Notes: generated by a model not told the origin, from the letters alone. A DNA stretch of 51,306 nt from Nocardia araoensis NBRC 100135 (GCF_000308435.1 NZ_BAFR01000126.1:1-51306); one strand, 5' to 3'. Shown: positions 26,468-34,820, numbered from the stretch's first letter. Numbers and translations are program-made.

Positions 26468-27106
26468 TCAGCCCTCGGCGGCCAGGTCCGCGAGCAGTGC
26501 GATGCGTTCGGCCGCGGGGCGTTTCGGACAGCTGGTGCACATGTCGCAGCCGGGCACCTCGAACACCAGGCAGCAGGAGATGCGCCGCACGAAGGTGCGT
26601 CCGCCGATCTCGACGAAACGCGGAACCGGGAGTTTGCCGCCGATCTCGGCGGCCAGTCGCGCGCCCGCGTCCGGCGACCCGGCGTCCAGCGCGCGGTTGC
26701 CGATCGCGTCGGCCACGATCGCCCACAACGCGGGTACGCCCGCGCTCGACACCCGGGCGACCGGCGGGATGACGCTCGCCAGCGTCTCGTGCAGCGCCGC
26801 CGCGCTACCGGAGGCCCGGCCGCCGTCGGCCGGGATTCGTACCCGTTCGATACCGCCGTCAGGTCGAACTTCGCACTCGAGCCGGTCCAGCGCGGCTTCG
26901 GGGCCGTCCTCGTCGTGCGCGTACGCCCGCGCGATCTGCTCCACCAGCGCGGACGCCACCATGCACCACCACAGCGTGCCCGCGATACGCAACGAGGTGG
27001 TCCCCCAGGAATGGCCCATCTCCGCGATGCGCGCCGCCAGCCATTCCGGGTGGGTGAGCATGCGCCCCGGAACGGTGGTGACCGTTACAGGGGGCTGCGC
27101 AGCCAT
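26468..27106 (-). CDS. FhuF-like [2Fe-2S] protein
   Basis: A 212-residue protein whose C-terminus carries the FhuF motif C-C-x10-C-x2-C (SCCLVFEVPGCDMCTSC), which binds an unusual [2Fe-2S] cluster in ferric-siderophore reductases. The N-terminal part (WGTTSLRIAGTLWWCMVAS) matches IucA/FhuF helical domains. A role in reductive release of iron from siderophores in the cytosol is likely. The start overlaps the previous gene by 22 bp; ATG 27112 is an alternative. No siderophore genes are adjacent. Confidence 0.85.
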   Translation of the reverse strand: MAAQPPVTVTTVPGRMLTHPEWLAARIAEMGHSWGTTSLRIAGTLWWCMVASALVEQIARAYAHDEDGPEAALDRLECEVRPDGGIERVRIPADGGRASGSAAALHETLASVIPPVARVSSAGVPALWAIVADAIGNRALDAGSPDAGARLAAEIGGKLPVPRFVEIGGRTFVRRISCCLVFEVPGCDMCTSCPKRPAAERIALLADLAAEG

Positions 27107-27510
27107 TCCCATTCGACTCCGATCCAACTACCCACAAGCTCGAAGGTTCCCAATACCCACAGCGTCGCGACGACCAGCGCGGCGGTGCCGACCGCGCCGG
27201 CCACCTGCACGGCCAGGCCTTGCCGGGAGTACCAGTCCATCAACTGCCGGTACCGGTCCCGCAGCCAGGCCAAGACCTTACGCGCCCAAGCGAATTCGGT
27301 GGCGAGGATGCCGAGCCCGGCGAACACGATCGCCCAGCCGGGACCGGGATACGGAATCGCGAGCACACCGGCCGCGAGCACGGCGACACCGACCACCGCG
27401 ACCGCGATCCGGTAGCCGAAGTACAGCGTAGGTCGTCGTTCGAGCCCGGCACGGAAGGCGCGCCAGCGGGTCGGCCGATCGGCCGAGCTGGTTTCGAGGT
27501 CTGTGGGCAC
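27085..27510 (-). CDS. PGPGW family transmembrane protein
   Basis: A 141-residue membrane protein with the motif IPYPGPGWAIVFAGLGILA, which names the family, and about three helices (roughly 36-53, 55-71, 100-122). The GTG start at 27510 has GGGGA upstream. It overlaps the FhuF-like gene, so the two are probably co-transcribed. Its function is not known. Confidence 0.85.
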   Translation of the reverse strand: MPTDLETSSADRPTRWRAFRAGLERRPTLYFGYRIAVAVVGVAVLAAGVLAIPYPGPGWAIVFAGLGILATEFAWARKVLAWLRDRYRQLMDWYSRQGLAVQVAGAVGTAALVVATLWVLGTFELVGSWIGVEWEWLRSPL

Positions 27511-27568
27511 GTTCCCCAGGGTACGAGGGTCCGCGCATCCGAAGCCCGCTCCCACGTGCCCGAAAACG

Positions 27569-27605
27569 GTGATCCCGCCCGGGCAGGCCGCCCGAGCGGG
27601 ATCAC
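27569..27605 (-). terminator. Hairpin terminator after the first SulP-carbonic anhydrase gene
   Basis: A 10-bp stem (GTGATCCCGC with its complement), extended internally by CGGGC/GCCCG, starts 13 nt after the stop codon at 27619. On the minus strand it is followed by CGTTTTC, a short T run. This separates the transporter gene from the PGPGW gene. Confidence 0.8.
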
Positions 27606-27618
27606 CCATCCCCGTCGA

Positions 27619-29868
27619 TCAGACGAGCTGCGGAGCGGACTGCTGGCCCGCGTCATCGATGTGCGCGATGCCGTTCTCGGTCACCTCGACCACCCGAGCG
27701 CTGGCGATGTCGAAGAACAGGCCCGACACCTTGACGCCGCGCTCGGCGACCGCCTTGCGCACCGCCGGGTGCTGATGCAGCAACTCGAGCTGCACCGCGA
27801 CGTTCACCATGGCCAGCTGATCCACCTCGCCGAAACCGGCCTCCCGCGCCGCGCCCGCCACCGGATGGCCCGCGTGGAACCGCTCCACGCTCGGTCGCGC
27901 GTGCGCGAGCCAGGCGTCCACGCCGGGAACCCGGGCGCCCGCGTGCAACGCCTTCATGGCACCGCAGGAAGAATGCCCGCAGACCACGATCGAGCGGACG
28001 TTCAGCTGCTCCAGCGCGAAGACCAGCGCGGCCTCCACCGACGCGTCGCCTTCGGCGGGCGCGAGGTTGCCCACGTTGCGCACCGTGAACAGATCGCCCG
28101 GCCCGCTGTTGGTGATGATGTTCGGCACGATCCGCGAGTCCGAGCAGGTCAGGAAGAACGAATCCGGGTCCTGCTGATCGCGCAGCTCGTCCAGGTGCGG
28201 CCGGACGACGTGCGCGTGACTGCGGTGGTAGGCCGCGACGCCCGCGGCGACCGGGTTCTCGTGCCGCTCGTCGCGCCGCCACGGGCCGAGGATGTCGTCC
28301 CAGACCGAGCGCGCGAAGCTCCGCGCGGGCGGCTGTGCCGCGGCGTGCGCCATCCTCGCGCCGCCGATCTCGACGAAATCGACGGTCCCGCCGTTGTTCA
28401 CCTGCTGGCGGGCGAATTCCTCGATGGCCTCGAAAGCCGCGTGATCGAGGAAGTCGACGGTCATCTCCACCGTGACGTCGGCTCCCGGGGGGATCTTCGC
28501 GAACTGCGCCGACAGCTTCGGCAATGCCAGGAAGGTGGCCGAGCCGTCGATGGTGACCAGCCAGCGCTGCGTGCCGGGGACCTGTTCGGCCTTGATCGCC
28601 ACGCGGACCACCCGCCACAGCAGCAGGCCGAAGGCCAGAGCGAGGCCGATCAGCACGCCCTCCAGCAGGTTCGCGAACACCACACCGAGCACCGTCACGA
28701 CGTAGACCAGCAGGTCGCCGGTGCGCCGGGCCAACTTGATGTGGGCCAGCTTGACCAATTGGATGCCGATCACGATGAGCAGACCGGCCAGCGCGGCCTT
28801 CGGGATCTGCTCCACCACGGAGACCAGCGCCACCGAGAACACCAGCACCCAGACACCGTGCAGCACCGCGGAGGCGCGGCTGTGCGCGCCCGCCTGCACA
28901 TTGGTGGCGCTGCGCACGATCACGCCGGTGACCGGCAGGCCGCCGAGCAGGCCGGACAGCACGTTCGCCGAGCCCTGGCCGATCAGCTCCCGGTCGAAGT
29001 CGGTGCGCTTGCGCGAATGCATCTTGTCCACGGCCACCGCGGACAGCAAGCTCTCCACGCTGGCGATCAACGCGATGGTGAGGATGGCCAGTACCAGACC
29101 CGACCAGTCGCCGCGCGGCAACGCGGGCAGGCCGATGGCGTCGAACAGCGAGCCGTTGAGCACGATGCGCACCGCGTCGAGCGGCAGCACCAGCGACAAC
29201 ACCGTACCCACGAGCACCGCGACCAGCGGACCCGGCACGACGCGGACCCTGGCGGGCAGATACTTCCAGCCGAGCATGATCGCGATGACGACCGTGCCGA
29301 TCAGCGTGCCGCCGCCGTGCAGGGACAGCAACTGCCCGGGCAGCTCGACGATGTTGCGCCAGGCCGAACTGTGCGAGGAACCGCCGAGCAGCACGTGGAT
29401 CTGCTGCAGCGCGATCGTGATGCCGATACCGGCGAGCATCGCGTGCACCACCACCGGCGCCACGGCCAGCGCCGCTCTGGCCACGCGGCTGAGGCCGAGC
29501 AGGATTTGCAGCACGCCGGCCGCAAAGACGATGAAACACGTAGTGCGCCAACCGAATTGATTGATCGTCTCGGCGACGACGACAGTGAGGCCCGCGGCGG
29601 GGCCGCTCACCTGGAGGACCGAACCACCGAGCGTTCCGGCGACGATACCGCCGATCACGGCGGCGATGAGCCCGGCGGCGACGGGGGCTCCGGAAGCGAT
29701 CGCGATGCCGAGCGAAAGGGGCAGTGCGACAAGGAAAACCACGATCGAGGCGGGTACGTCGTGGCGGAGGATATCGGTGAAGCGGTCGGACAGCGGTCCG
29801 GAACTGCGGCCCGAGCCCGCCGGGGCGGGCGTTGACGGTGGCGGGGCCAAATCTTGATCGATAGCCAT
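27619..29868 (-). CDS. SulP family anion transporter fused to beta-carbonic anhydrase (copy 1)
   Basis: A 749-residue fusion. Residues about 35-425 are a SulP/SLC26 membrane domain (FLVALPLSLGIAIASGAPVA; FDRELIGQGSANVLSGLLGG). Residues 430-510 form a STAS-like region, and about 540-740 a beta-class carbonic anhydrase with zinc ligands Cys575, His632 and Cys635 and the Asp577-Arg579 dyad in CSDSR. It probably couples bicarbonate transport to CO2/bicarbonate conversion at the inner face of the membrane. Mycobacteria have a similar fusion (Rv3273). ATG 29868 has AAGGAG 5 nt upstream. A second copy lies immediately upstream. Confidence 0.95.
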   Translation of the reverse strand: MAIDQDLAPPPSTPAPAGSGRSSGPLSDRFTDILRHDVPASIVVFLVALPLSLGIAIASGAPVAAGLIAAVIGGIVAGTLGGSVLQVSGPAAGLTVVVAETINQFGWRTTCFIVFAAGVLQILLGLSRVARAALAVAPVVVHAMLAGIGITIALQQIHVLLGGSSHSSAWRNIVELPGQLLSLHGGGTLIGTVVIAIMLGWKYLPARVRVVPGPLVAVLVGTVLSLVLPLDAVRIVLNGSLFDAIGLPALPRGDWSGLVLAILTIALIASVESLLSAVAVDKMHSRKRTDFDRELIGQGSANVLSGLLGGLPVTGVIVRSATNVQAGAHSRASAVLHGVWVLVFSVALVSVVEQIPKAALAGLLIVIGIQLVKLAHIKLARRTGDLLVYVVTVLGVVFANLLEGVLIGLALAFGLLLWRVVRVAIKAEQVPGTQRWLVTIDGSATFLALPKLSAQFAKIPPGADVTVEMTVDFLDHAAFEAIEEFARQQVNNGGTVDFVEIGGARMAHAAAQPPARSFARSVWDDILGPWRRDERHENPVAAGVAAYHRSHAHVVRPHLDELRDQQDPDSFFLTCSDSRIVPNIITNSGPGDLFTVRNVGNLAPAEGDASVEAALVFALEQLNVRSIVVCGHSSCGAMKALHAGARVPGVDAWLAHARPSVERFHAGHPVAGAAREAGFGEVDQLAMVNVAVQLELLHQHPAVRKAVAERGVKVSGLFFDIASARVVEVTENGIAHIDDAGQQSAPQLV

Positions 29869-30015
29869 GACTCTCCTTCGCCGACTCGGCTGTCTCGCCG
29901 AGGTCGGTTGACGATCAACATGTCCAGCAGGGCACAAGACCGCGAACCGGCATCTCGCGGTGAAGCAGTCCCGACACAGCGATGAGTCGAGATGTAAACG
30001 AGCGCAAGTGTATTG

Positions 30016-30044
30016 GTAAAGACTTAGCAAAGCCTGAGAAGTTC
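30016..30044 (-). promoter_or_regulatory. Direct-repeat regulatory motif upstream of SulP-CA copy 1
   Basis: On the minus strand GCTTTGC (30027-30033) and TCTTTAC (30016-30022) are direct repeats with an 11-bp period. A weaker copy, GAACTTC, lies at 30038-30044. The 18-bp block 30016-30033 matches 16 of 18 bases of the block upstream of copy 2. It lies about 150-175 bp before the start codon. The rest of 29869-30111 holds no gene I can support. Confidence 0.6.
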
Positions 30045-30111
30045 GCCGATTGTGTGTGATTCCCCACTGGCCTGTCGTCGTTGATCATCGTGATCCACCG
30101 CACAAGGCTGG

Positions 30112-32340
30112 TCAGACGGGTTCCGCCGCGATCGGCCGCCGCTCGTCGCCGAACTCCGCGATTCCGTCGACCATGATCTCGATCACCCGGGCCGTGGCGA
30201 GGTCGAAGAACAATCCCGATACCGCCACACCCCGTTCCTCGATTCCCCTACGGACGACCGGGTGCGCATACAGCGTCTCCAGTTGCACCGCGACGTTCAC
30301 CATGCCCAGCTGGTCCACCGGGCCGAACCCCGCGACGGCCGCCGCGGCGGCGACCGGATGCCCCAGCCGATAACGCTCCAGGCTCGGCCGCGCGTGCACC
30401 AGCCAGTCACCGAGCCCGGCCCCGGGGCGAACCTCGCGATGCAACGCCTCCATCGCACCGCAGCCGGAGTGACCGCACACCACGACCGCGCGCACGTTCA
30501 GCCGCTCCAGCGCGTAGCTCAGCGCCGCCTCCACCGAGACGTCCCCACCGCGCGTAGGCACCAGGTTGCCCACGTTGCGCACGGTGAACAGGTCGCCGGG
30601 ACCGCTGTTGGTGATGACGTTCGGCACGATCCGGGCGTCCGCGCAGGTGAGGAAGAACGAGTCGGCGTCGTGCCGATGGCGCAGCTTGTCCAGGTGCGGG
30701 CGCAGCAGGTGGGCATGGCCGCGGTGGTAGGCGGCGATGCCCGCCGCGATACGGTCCTCCCGGTCGCCCGTGCGCCGCCACGGTCCGATGACCTGGTCGA
30801 CCACCTGCCTGAAGTGCCCGCGCTCGGGCGGTCCGGCCAAGGCGGCGGCCATCCGCGCGCTGCCGAGTTCGGCGAATTCCACCGTGCCGCCGCGGGTTTC
30901 GCGCTCGCGAGCCCATTCGGTGAGGAATTCGTGGGTGGCGTGGTCCAGGAAGTCGACCGCCATCTCGACGGTCACGTCGGCGTCGGCCGGGACCTTCGCC
31001 AGTTCCGCGGTGAGCTTCGGCAAGGCAAGGAACGTACACGTGCCGTCGATGGCGACCACCCATCGGCGCGAGCCCGCCACCGGCGCCGCGACGATCATCA
31101 CGCGCACCACCCGCCACAGCAGCAGCGCGAACGCCAGCGCCAGCCCGATCAGCATGCCCTGCAGGAGATTCAGGAACACGACACCCAGCACCGTCGCCAG
31201 GTAGACGTACATCTCACCGGCCCGCCTGGCCAGCCGGATGTGCGCCAGTTTGATCAGCTGCACGCCGACGAAGATGAGCAGTCCGGCCAGCGCGGCGGTC
31301 GGGATCTGCCGCACGAGCCCGGCCAGCGCCACCGCGAACAGCAGGATCCATACCCCGTGCAGCACGGTCGCCGCCCGGCTGCGGGCCCCGGCGTTCGCAT
31401 TGGTGATGCTGCGCACGATGACCGCCGCGATCGGCAGGCCGCCGAGCAGGCCGGAGACGACGTTGGCCGAACCCTGCCCGATCAGCTCCCGATCGAAGTC
31501 GGTGCGGTGACCCGGCCGCATCTTGTCCACCGCGACGGCCGACAAAAGGCTTTCGACACTGGCGATGAGGGCGATCGTGACCATGGTCGAGGCGACGGCC
31601 GTCAGGCTGCCGGAGGGTACTGCGGGCAGACCCAAGGAATCGAGCAACGAGCCGCTCAATCCGATGCGCTCGACGTGTGTCGGCAGGGCGAGCGCCAAGA
31701 GCGTGGCGGTGACCACCGCGACGAGCGGCCCGGGAATCACGCGCACCCGCCGTGGCGCGAAGCGCCAAGCGACCAGGATGACGATGACGACCAGGCCGAC
31801 GCACAGGTCACCGGTGCGCACCGACAGCAGCTGCTGCGGTAGACCGACCAGCGCGGCGAACGACGAACTCAGCGACCTGCCGCCGAGCAGAACGTGCACC
31901 TGTTGCAGCGCGATCACCACGCCGATGCCGGCCAGCATGCCGTGCACGACCACCGGGGCGATGGCCAACGCGGCGCGCGCGACCCGACTGAGCCCGAAGA
32001 GGATCTGCAGCACACCCGCACCGACGGTGATGAAGCACGTTGCCGCCCAACCGAATTGGTGCACACTCTCGGCTACGACGACGGTGAGGCTCGCGGTGGG
32101 CCCGCTGACCTGGATCGCGGAACCACCGAGCAATCCGGCCACCACACCACCCACCACGGCCGCGATCAGGCCCGCGGCCACCGGAGCGCCGGAGGCCACC
32201 GCCACGCCGAGCGAAAGGGGAAGCGCGACCAGGAAGACCACTATCGAGGCGGGTAGATCGGCACGGCCGATGCTGGTCAGGCGACCGGCAAGATTCGCGT
32301 GCGGCAACGTCCGTGGTGCGGAATCGGTGTCGGTGGACAT
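30112..32340 (-). CDS. SulP family anion transporter fused to beta-carbonic anhydrase (copy 2)
   Basis: A 742-residue paralogue of the next gene, with the same order: SulP membrane domain (about 25-415), STAS-like linker (420-500), beta-carbonic anhydrase (530-735). Zinc ligands are Cys566, His624 and Cys627, with the Asp568-Arg570 dyad in CADAR. ATG 32340 has AAGGAG upstream. A 243-bp gap separates it from copy 1, and each has its own regulatory motif, so they need not be one transcript. The upstream region carries the 11-bp repeats and a CRP-type site. Confidence 0.95.
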   Translation of the reverse strand: MSTDTDSAPRTLPHANLAGRLTSIGRADLPASIVVFLVALPLSLGVAVASGAPVAAGLIAAVVGGVVAGLLGGSAIQVSGPTASLTVVVAESVHQFGWAATCFITVGAGVLQILFGLSRVARAALAIAPVVVHGMLAGIGVVIALQQVHVLLGGRSLSSSFAALVGLPQQLLSVRTGDLCVGLVVIVILVAWRFAPRRVRVIPGPLVAVVTATLLALALPTHVERIGLSGSLLDSLGLPAVPSGSLTAVASTMVTIALIASVESLLSAVAVDKMRPGHRTDFDRELIGQGSANVVSGLLGGLPIAAVIVRSITNANAGARSRAATVLHGVWILLFAVALAGLVRQIPTAALAGLLIFVGVQLIKLAHIRLARRAGEMYVYLATVLGVVFLNLLQGMLIGLALAFALLLWRVVRVMIVAAPVAGSRRWVVAIDGTCTFLALPKLTAELAKVPADADVTVEMAVDFLDHATHEFLTEWARERETRGGTVEFAELGSARMAAALAGPPERGHFRQVVDQVIGPWRRTGDREDRIAAGIAAYHRGHAHLLRPHLDKLRHRHDADSFFLTCADARIVPNVITNSGPGDLFTVRNVGNLVPTRGGDVSVEAALSYALERLNVRAVVVCGHSGCGAMEALHREVRPGAGLGDWLVHARPSLERYRLGHPVAAAAAVAGFGPVDQLGMVNVAVQLETLYAHPVVRRGIEERGVAVSGLFFDLATARVIEIMVDGIAEFGDERRPIAAEPV

Positions 32341-32472
32341 ATTTTCTCCTTCGCCGGGGTGGCCCCGGTTCATCGGTCAAACATGTTCTTGGCATCGAAA
32401 GCGAGCGGCGGGCGAAGCTCGGCCGTCCCTCCGGTCGACGGGGGTGCGGCCCCTGACGCAGCGGTCGAGACG

Positions 32473-32504
32473 ATAGTAAAGAGTTCGCAAAGCGTATGAA
32501 AAGG
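32473..32504 (-). promoter_or_regulatory. Three-copy direct-repeat motif and -10 upstream of SulP-CA copy 2
   Basis: On the minus strand CCTTTTC (32498-32504), GCTTTGC (32487-32493) and TCTTTAC (32476-32482) repeat with an exact 11-bp period, sharing xCTTTnC. The last overlaps a good -10, TACTAT (32473-32478). Seven-bp repeats every 11 bp are the usual binding pattern of OmpR/PhoP response regulators. Activation of this promoter by such a regulator is inferred. Confidence 0.62.
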
Positions 32505-32538
32505 TTTCCGGTCCCGCTGGCAGCAACCGCTACCATAA

Positions 32539-32554
32539 TGTGACTCAGGTCACA
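32539..32554. promoter_or_regulatory. CRP/FNR-type binding site
   Basis: TGTGACTCAGGTCACA is a perfect TGTGA-N6-TCACA palindrome. Its centre lies about 80 bp upstream of the expected transcription start of SulP-CA copy 2 (start estimated from TACTAT at 32473-32478). It lies beyond the 3' end of the convergently placed upstream gene's stop, so copy 2 is the most likely target. A cAMP-CRP activator is the first candidate. Confidence 0.7.
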
Positions 32555-32586
32555 ATGCAACAAAGGGCCGAGGGACAGCCGCCCGA

Positions 32587-33753
32587 TCACCGGCGCACGA
32601 CGTCGAAGACGATTCCCTCGATCGTGATTCCCGGCGCGAACGAGAACGCGACGCCCGTCGAGATCGGCTTGTTCGCATCTACTTCGCCGGCGATCCGTTC
32701 GAGCACGAAGATCAGTGAGACGCTCGACATGTTTCCGTATTCGCCGAGGACCGCCCAACTCGTCGACGAGGCTTCCGGCGGGAGGCCGAGCGACCGCGCG
32801 GATTCGAGCAAGATCTTCGGCCCGCCAGGGTGAATCGCCCACACATCGATGTCCGTCTGCCGCAATCCATTGCGGCGCAAGACATCTCCGATCACAGGAG
32901 CAACACCGTTGTTGATGTACCGAGGTACGTTCTCCGACAGCTCGCATGTGATGCCGTCGTGGTTGACGCCGACCGCGATGCCGTCTTCGGTGGCCTCGAA
33001 CAGGTGGGTGAATTGGTCCCGGATGACGATCGTCCCGGCTTCCGCCGGTCGCGCCCCCCGGTTCCCCCCGACGACGACCGCGCCGCAGCCGTCTCCGAAC
33101 AGGCTCCGAGTCACCGCGTCGTTGATGTCTTGGACGGGGAGGGCATGCACGGAGTTGAGCTCGATACACAAGACCATCGCCTTCTTGTCCGGGTTGGCCC
33201 GGACGAAGTCGGAGGCGGTGCGAATTCCGTTCATCGCTGCCGCGCAGCCCATGAAGTTCACGACCAGGCGAGCGACCGACCTAGGCAGTCCGAGGGTTTC
33301 GACGACCGCGACATCGACGCCGGGCGCGAGGACGCCGGTGCTCGTGGCGAACACCAGAAGTCCGAGGTCGGCCGGGTCGACACCGTCGAGCGCGCGCCGC
33401 GCCACATCGACCGCCAGTGGAACGGCGTGGCGGTGGAACAGGCGCATGCGATCCTGGATCGTCGCGGGTTTGCCGCCGGGCGCATGAAGTCGAGCATCCA
33501 GCGGGTCGACCGCGAACCGCCGGGTGTCGATCATGGTCTTGCGGAAGATGCGTCTGATCCGGTTCCGCTGCTCCGGATCGGTGAATTGCCCGGCCATCCA
33601 GTCCGCCGCGACGGATTGGTCGAGCACCAGGCTGGGCGCACCGGTCGCAATTGCTTCGATGATGGGGACGACGTTCGTCGGCGGCGCCGAGGGGATCGTG
33701 TGCTCTTGCACAGCAGCGCAGGTGCGAAATGCCTGGTCGAGAACGATTGACAT
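32587..33753 (-). CDS. Type III polyketide synthase
   Basis: A 388-residue chalcone-synthase-like enzyme that condenses malonyl-CoA units onto an acyl-CoA starter to give alkylpyrones or resorcinols. The triad can be placed at Cys170 (VVNFMGCAAAMNG), His308 (WAIHPGGPKIL) and Asn341 (GEYGNMSS). The Cys170 context is like that of mycobacterial PKS10/11/18, which use long-chain starters. ATG 33753 has AGGAAG about 10 nt upstream. No methyltransferase or oxidase is adjacent, so the product stays open. Confidence 0.93.
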   Translation of the reverse strand: MSIVLDQAFRTCAAVQEHTIPSAPPTNVVPIIEAIATGAPSLVLDQSVAADWMAGQFTDPEQRNRIRRIFRKTMIDTRRFAVDPLDARLHAPGGKPATIQDRMRLFHRHAVPLAVDVARRALDGVDPADLGLLVFATSTGVLAPGVDVAVVETLGLPRSVARLVVNFMGCAAAMNGIRTASDFVRANPDKKAMVLCIELNSVHALPVQDINDAVTRSLFGDGCGAVVVGGNRGARPAEAGTIVIRDQFTHLFEATEDGIAVGVNHDGITCELSENVPRYINNGVAPVIGDVLRRNGLRQTDIDVWAIHPGGPKILLESARSLGLPPEASSTSWAVLGEYGNMSSVSLIFVLERIAGEVDANKPISTGVAFSFAPGITIEGIVFDVVRR

Positions 33754-34038
33754 AGAGCCGTTCTTCCTGACTCGAGCGATTCGGAATGCGTACTCCAATC
33801 GTCGAATAGCTGAAGCCCGGCAACCAGGTACCCCAGGGGTTGGGATCCTCACCCTGAGCCGCAAAGTGCGTCGCCCACGTCCATCGCGAGCACGCCTGAT
33901 CAAGCTCAGTCAAGTGCAGTGCACCGCCGGTCAGGTGATAGGCCGGCTGGTCGTCAACTCCCGGCGTGCACGCCTCCGCGCACCAGGGCCGTTCCGCGAT
34001 AAGCAGGCTGCCGAACTACGACGGGCGGCCGAGTACGC
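33754..34038. other. Intergenic region upstream of the type III PKS
   Basis: I see no convincing gene in this stretch. It must hold the PKS promoter on the minus strand, but I find no clear -10/-35 pair. Open frames here have no recognisable sequence and run into the tRNA region. Confidence 0.5.
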
Positions 34039-34073
34039 AAAATCCCCTCGACCTGCTGATATGCCGAGGGGAT
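34039..34073 (-). terminator. Rho-independent terminator of the tRNA-Val(CAC) gene
   Basis: A 9-bp stem ATCCCCTCG/CGAGGGGAT with a 14-nt loop starts 5 nt after the tRNA 3' end and is followed on the minus strand by TTTTG. It ends the single-tRNA transcript. Confidence 0.85.
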
Positions 34074-34077
34074 GAAG

Positions 34078-34149
34078 TGGTCCCAGCTGGGATCGAACCA
34101 GCGACCTTCCGCGTGTGAGGCGGACGCTCTCCCGCTGAGCTATGAGACC
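34078..34149 (-). tRNA. tRNA-Val (anticodon CAC)
   Basis: A complete 72-nt cloverleaf: acceptor GGTCTCA/TGGGACC with one T-G pair, D arm GCTCAGCGGGAGAGC, anticodon stem TCCGC/GCGGA around the loop CTCACAC (anticodon CAC, reads GUG), and T arm with GGTTCGATCC. No CCA is encoded. A terminator follows at once. Confidence 0.95.
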
Positions 34150-34194
34150 TGGCGGGTTTTCCGGCGGCTCGCGAGCCTCTCCGGACGAGACGAA

Positions 34195-34225
34195 ACATTA
34201 GCACGCGCTACCGCCGGTTCACCAA
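34195..34225 (-). promoter_or_regulatory. Promoter of tRNA-Val(CAC)
   Basis: On the minus strand -10 TAATGT (34195-34200) with TTGGTG (34220-34225) 19 nt upstream. The -10 matches that of the opposite tRNA cluster base for base. The spacer is slightly long. Confidence 0.55.
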
Positions 34226-34467
34226 ATCGCCATCCGGACAGGGGCTGTTTCGCGTGGAGCCACCGCCCGCGAGCAGTCCATCCGAGCCCGGCGCACAGGG
34301 TCCGACGACGGGCGCGTGCCGCTCATGACCGGCACCCGGTTCGCTCGCCGGTTCGACGCGCCAGCCCAGGGATGACAACCCGATCGCCTCTAGCCCCCCA
34401 TGCACCACATGGGTCACGGGCGTCACAGTGCGCCACCTTTCGGATTTCCACCGTTCTACCAGCGGAT
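34226..34467. other. Intergenic region between the two divergent tRNA promoters
   Basis: I see no gene here. A 90-codon open frame on the minus strand has no recognisable domain, no ribosome-binding site and covers a tRNA promoter, so I do not call it. Confidence 0.5.
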
Positions 34468-34497
34468 TTGTACCTTTCACCGAGCGTCCGCTAATGT
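34468..34497 (+). promoter_or_regulatory. Promoter of the Gly-Cys-Val tRNA cluster
   Basis: -35 TTGTAC (34468-34473) and -10 TAATGT (34492-34497) are separated by 18 nt and lie 48 bp before the first tRNA. This is the clearest sigma-A-type promoter in the window. Confidence 0.75.
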
Positions 34498-34545
34498 TCT
34501 GTCTCGCACCACGGAGGCCGGAAACGAGCCCCGGGGAGGCAGAAT

Positions 34546-34618
34546 GCGGATGTAGCGCAGCTGGTAGCGCATCACCTTGCCAAGGTGAGGGTCGCGGGTT
34601 CGAATCCCGTCATCCGCT
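34546..34618 (+). tRNA. tRNA-Gly (anticodon GCC)
   Basis: A 73-nt cloverleaf: acceptor GCGGATG/CATCCGC, anticodon stem TCACC/GGTGA around TTGCCAA (anticodon GCC), T arm with GGTTCGAATCC. No CCA encoded. First tRNA of a three-gene cluster. Confidence 0.96.
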
Positions 34619-34660
34619 CGAGAGGTAGGGCCAGGCAACATACGCCGTCCCCCTTTGCGC

Positions 34661-34731
34661 GGTGGAGTGGCCGAGTGGTGAGGCAACGGCCTGCAAAGCC
34701 GTGCACACGGGTTCGATTCCCGTCTCCACCT
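34661..34731 (+). tRNA. tRNA-Cys (anticodon GCA)
   Basis: A 71-nt cloverleaf: acceptor GGTGGAG/CTCCACC, anticodon stem ACGGC/GCCGT around CTGCAAA (anticodon GCA), T arm with GGTTCGATTCC. One nucleotide separates it from the next tRNA. Confidence 0.96.
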
Positions 34732-34732
34732 C

Positions 34733-34807
34733 GCGCGATTAGCTCAGCGGGAGAGCGCTTCCCTGACACGGAAGAGGTCACTGGTTCAATCCCAGTATCG
34801 CGCACCA
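34733..34807 (+). tRNA. tRNA-Val (anticodon GAC)
   Basis: Acceptor GCGCGAT/ATCGCGC, anticodon stem CTTCC/GGAAG around CTGACAC (anticodon GAC, reads GUC/GUU), T arm with GGTTCAATCC, and an encoded CCA at 34805-34807. It is the only tRNA of the four here with CCA in the gene. It ends the cluster. Confidence 0.96.
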
Positions 34808-34820
34808 CCGTCTCACGAGG

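Noticed and set aside
34208..34480. Minus-strand 90-codon frame between the tRNA genes
   Set aside because: It overlaps tRNA promoter elements, lacks a ribosome-binding site and has no recognisable sequence.
34733..34807. tRNA-Val 3' end as a phage or island attachment site
   Set aside because: No second copy of the tRNA end and no integrase were seen in the window.
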